A stretch of DNA of 8,018 nucleotides from Bacillota bacterium. Its GTDB lineage: Bacteria > Bacillota > Clostridia > Clostridiales > Clostridiaceae. The DNA lies in NCBI GenBank assembly GCA_023451395.1, contig JAEXZL010000090.1, positions 1 to 8,018 of the forward strand, written 5' to 3'. The position numbers and the translations under genes are program-made. Shown here one piece after another: positions 1 through 5,286 of this stretch. Below the pieces are notes generated by a model, which was not told where the DNA came from, did not search any database, and saw only the letters and a program-made list of their open reading frames with translations. Within the stretch, counting starts at the first letter, position 1. Each line of letters opens with the position of its first letter.

Positions 1-809
1 GCATAAGCCATGGAGGCTGTATTTTTTGCAGTGAAAGAGGTTCAGGAGATTTTGCCGGCTCAAGGAATTTTTCTATAGAAGGACAGTTTCAGGATATTAA
101 GACCATGATGAATAAAAAGTGGAAGCAGGGAAAGTATATTGCTTATTTTCAGGCCTATACTAATACCTATGCTCCCTTGGAGGTGCTTAGGGAAAAGTAT
201 GAGGAGGCCATGAAGCAGGAGGGGGTAGTAGCCTTAGCCATAGCCACTAGGCCAGATTGCCTAAGTGAAGAAGTGCTAGAGCTTTTAGAGGAAATGAGTA
301 AAAAAATCTATCTTTGGATAGAGCTTGGCCTTCAGACCTCAAAGGACAGCACAGCAAGGTTAATTAATAGGGGCTATAATCTCTCGGTATTTGAAGAAGG
401 GGTTAAAGCTCTTAGAAAGAGGAATATTGATGTAGTTGTTCATACAATCTTTGGCCTTCCGGAGGAGAGTCAGGAGGATATGCTAAGCACCGTAAGGTAT
501 ATAAGTACCCTTCCTATTCAGGGAGTTAAGTTTCACCTTCTTCACCTTATGGAAGGAACTCCAATGGTAAGATTATATGAGAAGGGAAGACTTGAATTTT
601 TATCAATGGAGGAGTATGTTATTCTTATATGTAAGAGTATAACTATGCTCCCAGAGGATATGGTAGTGCATAGATTAACTGGAGATGCTCCCCGGGATCT
701 TCTCATAGGTCCAAAGTGGAGTCTTAAAAAATGGGAAATACTAAATACTATAGATAATACCCTAAAGGACAACAACTGGTATCAATCTTTGTATTATCAT
801 ACAAATTAA
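1..809 (+). CDS. mnmL: Radical SAM protein, TIGR01212/YtqA family (probable MnmL), 5'-truncated by window edge
   Basis: The reading frame is open from the left edge (first full codon at base 3) to the TAA at 807-809, giving 268 residues; I expect roughly 45 N-terminal residues to be missing, from the usual family length of about 310. Visible residues 6 and 9 form a CxxC in the context GGCIFCSERGSGDFAG, the last two cysteines of the radical SAM 4Fe-4S site; the first cysteine lies outside the window. Other family-like stretches are YFQAYTNTYAP (48-58), GLQT (109-112) and FGLPEE (150-155). An internal ATG at 105 is not the true start, because the cluster motif lies upstream of it. Known from the family: B. 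subtilis YtqA was renamed MnmL and acts in making mnm5s2U at the tRNA wobble position, working with the methylase MnmM (YtqB). The family assignment is firm. The YtqA rather than YhcC subgroup, and hence the symbol, is inferred from the Firmicute setting. The mnmM partner is not visible downstream. Confidence 0.88.
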   Translation, partial: ISHGGCIFCSERGSGDFAGSRNFSIEGQFQDIKTMMNKKWKQGKYIAYFQAYTNTYAPLEVLREKYEEAMKQEGVVALAIATRPDCLSEEVLELLEEMSKKIYLWIELGLQTSKDSTARLINRGYNLSVFEEGVKALRKRNIDVVVHTIFGLPEESQEDMLSTVRYISTLPIQGVKFHLLHLMEGTPMVRLYEKGRLEFLSMEEYVILICKSITMLPEDMVVHRLTGDAPRDLLIGPKWSLKKWEILNTIDNTLKDNNWYQSLYYHTN

Positions 810-813
810 GCTT

Positions 814-842
814 TTCAACTTTGGATGTATTCTCTATAGAAT
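814..842 (+). promoter_or_regulatory. Candidate weak sigma-A promoter for the ugpC operon
   Basis: The -10-like TAGAAT (837-842, 5/6 match) lies 17 bp after TTCAAC (814-819, 3/6 match to TTGACA). This predicts a start near 849. A second possibility is TTATAA (848-853), 17 bp, TGTAAT (871-876), but that start would fall almost on the ribosome binding site. The 89-bp gap after the radical SAM gene contains no terminator, so read-through from upstream is also possible. Low confidence because neither -35 is good. Confidence 0.3.
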
Positions 843-890
843 CTCCCTTATAAAACGGTTACAATTATATTGTAATAAAGTTAAGGGAGG
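842..890 (+). promoter_or_regulatory. Nested inverted repeats that can sequester the ugpC Shine-Dalgarno
   Basis: The outer arms CTCCCTTA (843-850) and TAAGGGAG (882-889) are perfectly complementary over 8 bp, plus a T-G pair at 842/890. The right arm covers most of the Shine-Dalgarno GGGAGG (885-890). Nested inside are TTACAAT (859-865) and ATTGTAA (869-875), a perfect 7-bp inverted repeat around a TAT centre. As RNA this folds into one interrupted hairpin that would hide the ribosome binding site; as DNA the inner repeat could be a protein operator. The pairing is read directly from the sequence. The regulatory role is inference and depends on where transcription starts. Confidence 0.5.
849..865 (+). 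promoter_or_regulatory. cre-like site (possible CcpA binding)
   Basis: Seventeen bases centred on CG at 856-857 match the catabolite-responsive element WTGNAARCGNWWNCAWW at all defined positions except the T and G near the left end (A850 and T851 here). CcpA control of a sugar-transport ATPase would make biological sense. However, the missing TG is an important part of the motif, and the stretch overlaps the inverted repeats, so it may be coincidence in AT-rich DNA. Confidence 0.22.
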
Positions 891-898
891 AAGAAAAA

Positions 899-2008
899 AT
901 GGCAAGTTTATCATTAGAACATATTTATAAGGTGTATCCTGGTAATGTTACAGCAGTTAAGGACTTTAATTTAGATATAGAAGATAAAGAATTTATAGTG
1001 TTTGTAGGACCTTCTGGTTGTGGTAAGTCAACAACCTTAAGAATGATAGCAGGTCTTGAAGAAATCACAGATGGTGTATTAAAAATTGGAGATAAGAGGG
1101 TTAATGATGTAGCTCCAAAGGATAGAGATATTGCGATGGTATTCCAGAACTATGCTCTTTATCCTCATATGAGTGTTTATGACAACATGGCCTTTGGTCT
1201 TAAGCTTAGAAAGGTTCCTAAAGCTGAAATTGAAAGAAAGGTAAAGGAAGCAGCTAAGATACTTGATATAGAGCATCTTCTAGATAGAAAGCCAAAGGCA
1301 TTATCCGGCGGTCAGAGACAGAGAGTTGCTATGGGAAGAGCTATAGTTAGAAATCCAAAGGTATTCCTAATGGACGAGCCTCTTTCAAACCTTGATGCTA
1401 AGCTAAGAGTTCAGATGAGAACTGAAATAGCTAAGCTTCATCAAAGCTTACAAACAACTTTCATATATGTAACTCATGACCAGACTGAAGCTATGACTCT
1501 TGGTACAAGAATCGTTGTTATGAGAGATGGTGTTGTCCAGCAGGTAGATTCACCACAGGAAATTTATGAGCATCCTACAAATCTATTCGTAGCTGGCTTT
1601 ATAGGAAGTCCTCAGATGAACTTCTTAGATTCTAAGCTAGAAGAAAAGGATGGAAAGCTCTATGCAACCTTTGGTACTGATATTATAGAGGTGCCACAGG
1701 ATAAGGCAGCCAGATTAAGAACTCAGGGATATGCCGGCAAAGAGGTTATTCTTGGAATAAGACCAGAACATCTTACCACTAAGACTGATTACATTGAAGC
1801 TAATCCAGCCTCTGTTATAGATGCTAATGTTGAGGTAACTGAGCTTATGGGTGCAGAAAGCTATATATATCTTTCCAAGGGGAAAATGAATATTACTGCT
1901 AGAGTTAATGGAAGTACTTCCTTAAAGGCTGGAGACACTGCCAAGATTGGATTATTTACTGATAAGCTTCACATCTTCGATAAGGAAACTGAGCTTACAA
2001 TAATATAA
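899..2008 (+). CDS. ugpC: UgpC/MsmX-type ABC transporter ATPase for carbohydrate import
   Basis: This 369-residue cytoplasmic ATPase belongs to the CUT1/MalK group that powers uptake of oligosaccharides, polyols or glycerol-3-phosphate. All ABC motifs are intact: Walker A GPSGCGKST (37-45), Q-loop Q83, signature LSGGQRQR (135-142), Walker B VFLMDEP (155-161), D-loop SNLD (163-166) and H-loop H193. GSPQMN (236-241) begins the C-terminal OB-fold/TOBE regulatory region, which carries GIRPEHL (286-292) typical of MalK/UgpC/MsmX. The length is normal. The ATG has GGGAGG (885-890) 8 bases upstream. No permease or solute-binding gene lies nearby, so it probably works like B. subtilis MsmX, a shared ATPase serving permeases encoded elsewhere; that is inference. 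The symbol follows annotation convention and does not establish glycerol-3-phosphate as substrate. A PucR-like regulator follows after 21 bases, probably in one transcript. Confidence 0.93.
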   Translation: MASLSLEHIYKVYPGNVTAVKDFNLDIEDKEFIVFVGPSGCGKSTTLRMIAGLEEITDGVLKIGDKRVNDVAPKDRDIAMVFQNYALYPHMSVYDNMAFGLKLRKVPKAEIERKVKEAAKILDIEHLLDRKPKALSGGQRQRVAMGRAIVRNPKVFLMDEPLSNLDAKLRVQMRTEIAKLHQSLQTTFIYVTHDQTEAMTLGTRIVVMRDGVVQQVDSPQEIYEHPTNLFVAGFIGSPQMNFLDSKLEEKDGKLYATFGTDIIEVPQDKAARLRTQGYAGKEVILGIRPEHLTTKTDYIEANPASVIDANVEVTELMGAESYIYLSKGKMNITARVNGSTSLKAGDTAKIGLFTDKLHIFDKETELTII

Positions 2009-2029
2009 GATTAATAGGAGGAAGTATCG

Positions 2030-2977
2030 ATGTACAATTTTCAAAGCTACTTACAAGAGCTTAGTGCAGAAAGTGCTATAAGATTTAAACTATCCTTTTT
2101 AGAAGGAGGAGAGATCTTTAACTCTCTAGAGGAGGTTAAAGAGTCTGACTTCATTACTGAGGAGATAAGTCTTGACCGGGAAATAGGAACACTATCTCTG
2201 GAAAAAGAAAATGAAAAATGTGCATCCTTACTTAAGTTTTCTATAGAAAAGAAATATAATGAGCTCCATTATTATAGAGAGCAGCTTATAATAGATATGC
2301 TACAGGGAAAGGGTGTTGCCTATGAAGTTTATAGTAACACCTTTCCCTTTTTAGCTAAATCCTCCACATTATTTTTAATTGCAGTGGAGGGAAGCTCTGT
2401 AGATGCCTTAGGCACTATAAAAGAGCTTTATGAAGAAGAAAAAGCTATAGCACTTATATATAAGGATGTTATTGTAGTCTTAGGAAACTTTGTGGAACCA
2501 GAAGATCATGCTAAGGGTATGATTGATGCTATAAGCTCAGAGCTTTTTGCTAAGGTTTATATATCCTATATTGATATGCCAGAAGAAAACTTAGACATTA
2601 AAGGGGCCTATGAGGAAGCTAGGGAGGCTATGGACATTGGTAGGATGTATGCTTATAAGAATGTGATATTTAATAGTGAGAAAATGCTCCTTGAAAAAGC
2701 AGTGTACAGCATAGCTCCCAAAGCTAAAAAAGAAATACTGAGAAAGCTTGAGGGCAAGCTATCAGAGCTTGATAAGGATATGATAAATACCTTAGAGGAG
2801 TTTATAAGCAGCGGTTTAAATATCAGTGAAGCAGCTAAGAGGCTTTACGTACATAGAAATACTCTCATATACAGGCTGGAAAAGCTATCAAAGGATACAG
2901 GCTATGATGTGAGGGAATTTAAGCAGGCTATAATATTCACCATTGCATTTCTTCTTTGGAAGGAGGAAAGAGAATGA
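2030..2977 (+). CDS. PucR/CdaR-family helix-turn-helix transcriptional regulator
   Basis: This 315-residue probable DNA-binding regulator carries a PucR-type C-terminal helix-turn-helix (PF13556-like): residues 265-286 read ISEAAKRLYVHRNTLIYRLE with the hallmark HRNT at 275-278, followed by the usual closing helix. The middle, roughly residues 110-230, has the size and alternating strand/helix character of the GGDEF-like domain that precedes this helix-turn-helix in CdaR relatives, but I see no GGDEF catalytic motif. The N-terminal about 100 residues are not recognisable; they could sense a ligand. The ATG has AGGAGG (2016-2021) 8 bases upstream. It sits 21 bases after the UgpC-type ATPase gene and its last four bases overlap the comB start, so the three are probably co-transcribed. 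Its target could be this operon or carbohydrate genes elsewhere; the sequence does not decide. Family members respond to varied small molecules such as purines, sugar acids and amino acids. Confidence 0.85.
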   Translation: MYNFQSYLQELSAESAIRFKLSFLEGGEIFNSLEEVKESDFITEEISLDREIGTLSLEKENEKCASLLKFSIEKKYNELHYYREQLIIDMLQGKGVAYEVYSNTFPFLAKSSTLFLIAVEGSSVDALGTIKELYEEEKAIALIYKDVIVVLGNFVEPEDHAKGMIDAISSELFAKVYISYIDMPEENLDIKGAYEEAREAMDIGRMYAYKNVIFNSEKMLLEKAVYSIAPKAKKEILRKLEGKLSELDKDMINTLEEFISSGLNISEAAKRLYVHRNTLIYRLEKLSKDTGYDVREFKQAIIFTIAFLLWKEERE

Positions 2978-3690
2978 AGCTAGATGTTATAATATCTGCC
3001 GATGATATAAAGGATAAGTACCTTGAAAATAAAATTGCTGTGGTTATAGATGTCCTTAGAGCAACCACAGTAATAACCACAGCTTTAAACAATGGCTGTA
3101 GAAGGGTTGTGCCTTTTCTTACTGTAGATGAAGCAATAGCCTATGCAGATAACTCTAAAGAGGATTGTATACTAGGAGGAGAGAGAAAGGCTATAAAGAT
3201 ACCGAGCTTTCACTTTTCTAATTCCCCTTTAGAATACACTAAGGAGATGGTTAAGGATAAAACATTGGTAATAACCACTACCAACGGAACAAGAGCCATA
3301 GAGGGCTGCAGAGATGCATCCAGAACCTTTATAGGAGCTATGGTTAATGCCAGAGCTGTTACTAAGCTTCTTTCTGAATTAGATAGGGATGTGGTCTTTG
3401 TGAATGCCGGAACCTATGGGCAGTTTTCCATGGATGATTTTATTACCTGTGGTTATATGATTCATCTTTTGAACACTGAAAGTGAACACGCTTTAACGGA
3501 CATAGCTTATACTGCAAAATATATCTATGAAAGTAATAAGGATATAACAGGATATATTAAAAATGCCTTCCATTATGGAACCTTAAAAGCTTTAGGACTT
3601 GAAGAGGACCTAGAGTATTCCTTTAAAAAGGATATAATAGATTTGGTGCCAGAATATAAGAAGGGTGTAATTACTGGATTTAAATTATAG
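2974..3690 (+). CDS. comB: ComB-like 2-phosphosulfolactate phosphatase
   Basis: This 238-residue protein matches the ComB family (PF04029): D26-V-L-R-A-T-T near the N-terminus, LGGER (67-71), NSP (83-85), TTTNGT (101-106) and NAGTYGQFSMDDF (144-156). The full-length enzyme is a Mg-dependent phosphatase converting 2-phosphosulfolactate to sulfolactate; in methanogens this is a coenzyme M step. I chose ATG 2974 because AGGAGG (2961-2966) stands 7 bases before it and its start overlaps the regulator's stop as ATGA. An in-frame TTG at 2956 would place the RBS inside the gene. No ComA (phosphosulfolactate synthase) or ComC lies nearby, and coenzyme M is not expected in a clostridium. Sulfolactate is known as a spore component in Bacillus, where a ComA/ComB-like pair occurs, so a spore-related or different phosphatase role is possible. 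Family assignment is firm; the physiological substrate is uncertain. Confidence 0.88.
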   Translation: MKLDVIISADDIKDKYLENKIAVVIDVLRATTVITTALNNGCRRVVPFLTVDEAIAYADNSKEDCILGGERKAIKIPSFHFSNSPLEYTKEMVKDKTLVITTTNGTRAIEGCRDASRTFIGAMVNARAVTKLLSELDRDVVFVNAGTYGQFSMDDFITCGYMIHLLNTESEHALTDIAYTAKYIYESNKDITGYIKNAFHYGTLKALGLEEDLEYSFKKDIIDLVPEYKKGVITGFKL

Positions 3691-3701
3691 AGGACTTTAT
3701 A

Positions 3702-3742
3702 AAGCTGAGAAACTAATGGTATAACTATTGGTATCTCAGCTT
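3702..3742 (+). terminator. Long hairpin after comB, probable transcript end without a clean U-tract
   Basis: Arms AAGCTGAGA (3702-3710) and TCTCAGCTT (3734-3742) pair perfectly. The stem then continues through one A-A mismatch (3711/3733) to 3720/3724, with two G-T pairs and a three-base ATA loop. In total 18 of 19 positions can pair in RNA. It starts 12 bases after the comB stop and precedes a strong new promoter, which fits an operon end. The bases that follow are AT-rich but not a run of T, so it may be an inefficient terminator or a 3'-end stabilising structure. Confidence 0.5.
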
Positions 3743-3770
3743 AATAATTATAAATATTTCCTTAATTCCC

Positions 3771-3799
3771 TTGACAGTATATGGGCAGACTTCTATTAT
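3771..3799 (+). promoter_or_regulatory. Strong sigma-A promoter for popT
   Basis: TTGACA (3771-3776) is a perfect -35, followed by a 17-bp spacer and TATTAT (3794-3799, 5/6 match to TATAAT). The predicted start is near 3806, giving a leader of about 90 bases before the translocase gene. The first nine bases, TTGACAGTA, are identical to those of the GntR operon promoter at 4791, although the spacers differ. Confidence 0.85.
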
Positions 3800-3810
3800 A
3801 TTAATTGTAT

Positions 3811-3843
3811 CGCTTTTAACATAATATAGGATATGAAAAAGCG
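3811..3843 (+). other. Leader hairpin in the popT 5' UTR
   Basis: CGCTTTT (3811-3817) and AAAAGCG (3837-3843) form a perfect 7-bp stem. CATA (3820-3823) and TATG (3832-3835) extend it after a small internal loop, leaving an eight-base loop. It begins about five bases after the predicted transcription start, so it would sit at the 5' end of the mRNA, where such stems often protect transcripts. It is not followed by a T-run and does not include the ribosome binding site. I do not recognise a riboswitch class. Confidence 0.4.
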
Positions 3844-3895
3844 TTCAGAGCAATAGAAATTAGGCTAGGCCTTTGTTTAGGGATTGGAGAAAAGT

Positions 3896-4723
3896 ATGAA
3901 AAGTAAAGAAAAAAGCAATTTATTTATAACAGCCTTTAAAGGCTTAATAGTTGGAGCATCAATGCTTGTACCAGGAGTAAGCGGAGGCTCCATGGCAATA
4001 ATTCTTGGAATATATGATAGACTTATCAGAGCAACAAGCTCCTTATTTAAAAATATTAAAGAAAACGTCATATTTTTAGGTATTTTTGTAGTTGGAGCCT
4101 TGGTTGGCATAGTTACCTTTGCAAAGCCTCTTTTATATTTAACAGAAACCTATGAAATGATTATGATGTACTTTTTCATTGGTGCCGTGGCCGGTGGAGT
4201 TCCTTTAATGTATAAGAAAGCAGAGGTATCAAGGATAACTACTGGAACTATTTTTTATGTATTTATAGGAGCAGTAATAACACTTCTTTTAAACTTTATT
4301 CCTGAGGGTGTATTTGCCTTTGAAGGAAGTTTAAACCTTGGGAGCCTTGCGCTTTTAGCTGTAGCTGGAATAGTTATTGCTGTAGCTTTAATATTACCAG
4401 GAATAAGTACTTCCTATATGCTTCTTGTACTGGGTATGTATGACGAAACCATGAGAGCTATCAAGGATTTATATTTCCCTTATCTTATTCCACTTGTTAT
4501 AGGTGTACTTTTAGGGGTGGCCCTTACTACTAGGATATTGGAAAAGGCTATGAATGCCTATCCAAGAGCAACCTATTTAATTATACTTGGCTTTATAATA
4601 GGATCAGTGGTGCAGGTATTCCCTGGATTTCCTTCAGGAATAAACCTTCTATTATGTCCTATAATGTTCATATTAGGCTTTTTCATTATTAAGAAAATCA
4701 GCAGCTTTAACACAGACCTTTAA
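3896..4723 (+). CDS. popT: DUF368 membrane protein, PopT-type polyprenyl-phosphate translocase
   Basis: This 275-residue polytopic membrane protein of the DUF368 family (PF04018) has an internal duplication. PGVSGGSMAIILGIYDRLI (26-44) and PGISTSYMLLVLGMYDETM (168-186) are matching segments about 142 residues apart, each within a hydrophobic half, as in transporters built from two related repeats. Known from the family: DUF368 proteins (PopT) recycle undecaprenyl phosphate across the cytoplasmic membrane for reuse in peptidoglycan and other wall-polymer synthesis, redundantly with DedA-family UptA. I chose ATG 3896, preceded by GGAG (3886-3889) with a 6-base spacer. The in-frame TTG at 3884 lacks a properly spaced RBS and would itself overlap that RBS. 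The protein has its own promoter and a strong terminator, so it forms a single-gene unit. The leader hairpin may affect expression. Family assignment is strong; translocase activity is inferred from homologues. Confidence 0.9.
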   Translation: MKSKEKSNLFITAFKGLIVGASMLVPGVSGGSMAIILGIYDRLIRATSSLFKNIKENVIFLGIFVVGALVGIVTFAKPLLYLTETYEMIMMYFFIGAVAGGVPLMYKKAEVSRITTGTIFYVFIGAVITLLLNFIPEGVFAFEGSLNLGSLALLAVAGIVIAVALILPGISTSYMLLVLGMYDETMRAIKDLYFPYLIPLVIGVLLGVALTTRILEKAMNAYPRATYLIILGFIIGSVVQVFPGFPSGINLLLCPIMFILGFFIIKKISSFNTDL

Positions 4724-4742
4724 GATAATAAATATTAATAAT

Positions 4743-4781
4743 AAAAATCTATTCTGATTAACTTCAGGATAGATTTTTTTT
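4743..4781 (+). terminator. Rho-independent terminator after popT
   Basis: Arms 4743-4757 and 4764-4778 pair over 15 positions with a single T-G pair and a six-base loop (TTAACT). The right arm runs into eight consecutive T (4774-4781). It lies 19 bases after the popT stop and just before the next promoter. The A-run on the left arm could also let it act on the opposite strand, but no convergent gene is present. Confidence 0.95.
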
Positions 4782-4790
4782 GTAAGGCTA

Positions 4791-4819
4791 TTGACAGTAG
4801 AAATTAAAGTGTGTATTAT
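4791..4819 (+). promoter_or_regulatory. Strong sigma-A promoter of the GntR-ABC operon
   Basis: Perfect -35 TTGACA (4791-4796), 17-bp spacer, and -10 TATTAT (4814-4819). The predicted start is near 4826, about 92 bases before the first gene. The -10 lies inside the left arm of a large palindrome, so a bound repressor would block RNA polymerase. Confidence 0.9.
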
Positions 4820-4855
4820 TGTATTAAGGAGTTAGTACAATAATACAATAATACA
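4812..4855 (+). promoter_or_regulatory. Probable GntR operator: 36-bp palindrome plus overlapping extra half-site
   Basis: TGTATTATTGTA (4812-4823) is the exact reverse complement of TACAATAATACA (4836-4847). The symmetry continues inward through TAA/TTA with one T/G mismatch (4824/4835) to a GGAG centre (4828-4831), making two 16-base arms. TACAATAATACA recurs at 4844-4855, overlapping the first copy with an 8-base shift. The left arm covers the -10 and the right arm lies just after the predicted start. Since the first gene downstream is a YtrA-type GntR repressor, autoregulation is the natural reading; the protein-site link is inferred. Confidence 0.8.
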
Positions 4856-4917
4856 GGTAAGATACTTATAATAGAGCTAACAAGAGAATATTTGGCAGTG
4901 GAAGAAGGAGTGATATA

Positions 4918-5286
4918 GTGGCTTGGGATTTAAAATCTGATAGAGCAATTTATCTTCAGCTAACTGAAAAAATAATAGTGAGGATAATAACAGGGGTATA
5001 TAAAGCAGGAGATAAGCTTCCCTCTGTAAGAGATTTAGCAGAGGAGGCAGGAGTTAATCCAAATACCATGCAGAAGGCCCTCTCTGACCTTGAAGGAAAG
5101 GGATTAGTTTTTTCTCAGAGAACCAGCGGGAGATTTATAACTGAGGATGAAAATTTGATAAAGGGTGTAATGGAGGCTTTAGCCTTGGCAGAGGTAAAAG
5201 AATTTTTAGAGAAAATGGAGAAGCTCGGCTTTAAGGGAGAAGAAATTCTGGAGCTTATAAATAATGTGGTTAAGGAGAAAAATTAA
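4918..5286 (+). CDS. YtrA-subfamily GntR transcriptional repressor
   Basis: This 122-residue regulator has an N-terminal GntR winged helix (about residues 9-74), including IYLQL (11-15), LPSVRDLA (34-41), NPNTMQKAL (47-55) and a wing around SGRFI (70-74). After that only a short helical tail of about 45 residues remains, with no FCD or UTRA ligand domain; this is the YtrA architecture, in which the tail serves dimerisation. Translation starts at GTG 4918, preceded by AGAAGGAG (4903-4910) at 7 bases. It is the first gene of an operon with an ABC ATPase and a permease, as YtrA-type regulators commonly are, and the large palindrome over the promoter is its likely operator. YtrA in B. subtilis represses its own ABC operon and responds to wall-active antibiotics. 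Whether this one has such an inducer cannot be read here. Confidence 0.92.
   Translation: MAWDLKSDRAIYLQLTEKIIVRIITGVYKAGDKLPSVRDLAEEAGVNPNTMQKALSDLEGKGLVFSQRTSGRFITEDENLIKGVMEALALAEVKEFLEKMEKLGFKGEEILELINNVVKEKN

Noticed and set aside
542..775. Open frame of 77 codons on the minus strand
   Set aside because: It lies wholly inside the radical SAM gene, has no family resemblance or RBS, and is a frame shadow. The minus-strand frames at 1079-1276 and 3877-4110 were rejected for the same reason.
2956..2973. Upstream TTG start for comB
   Set aside because: It would place the AGGAGG inside the coding region; ATG 2974 has the correctly spaced RBS and the typical ATGA overlap.
3833..3856. Seven-codon leader peptide (MKKRSEQ) in the popT leader
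   Set aside because: The only purine-rich stretch upstream is one or two bases from the ATG, too close for initiation, and no codon pattern suggests attenuation.
3884..3895. Upstream TTG start for popT
   Set aside because: No properly spaced Shine-Dalgarno precedes it, and it overlaps the GGAG that serves ATG 3896.
4836..4855. TACAATAA tandem repeat as a simple-sequence repeat or CRISPR-like repeat
   Set aside because: There are only two and a half copies, and its first copy is the mirror arm of an operator over the promoter, which explains it better.
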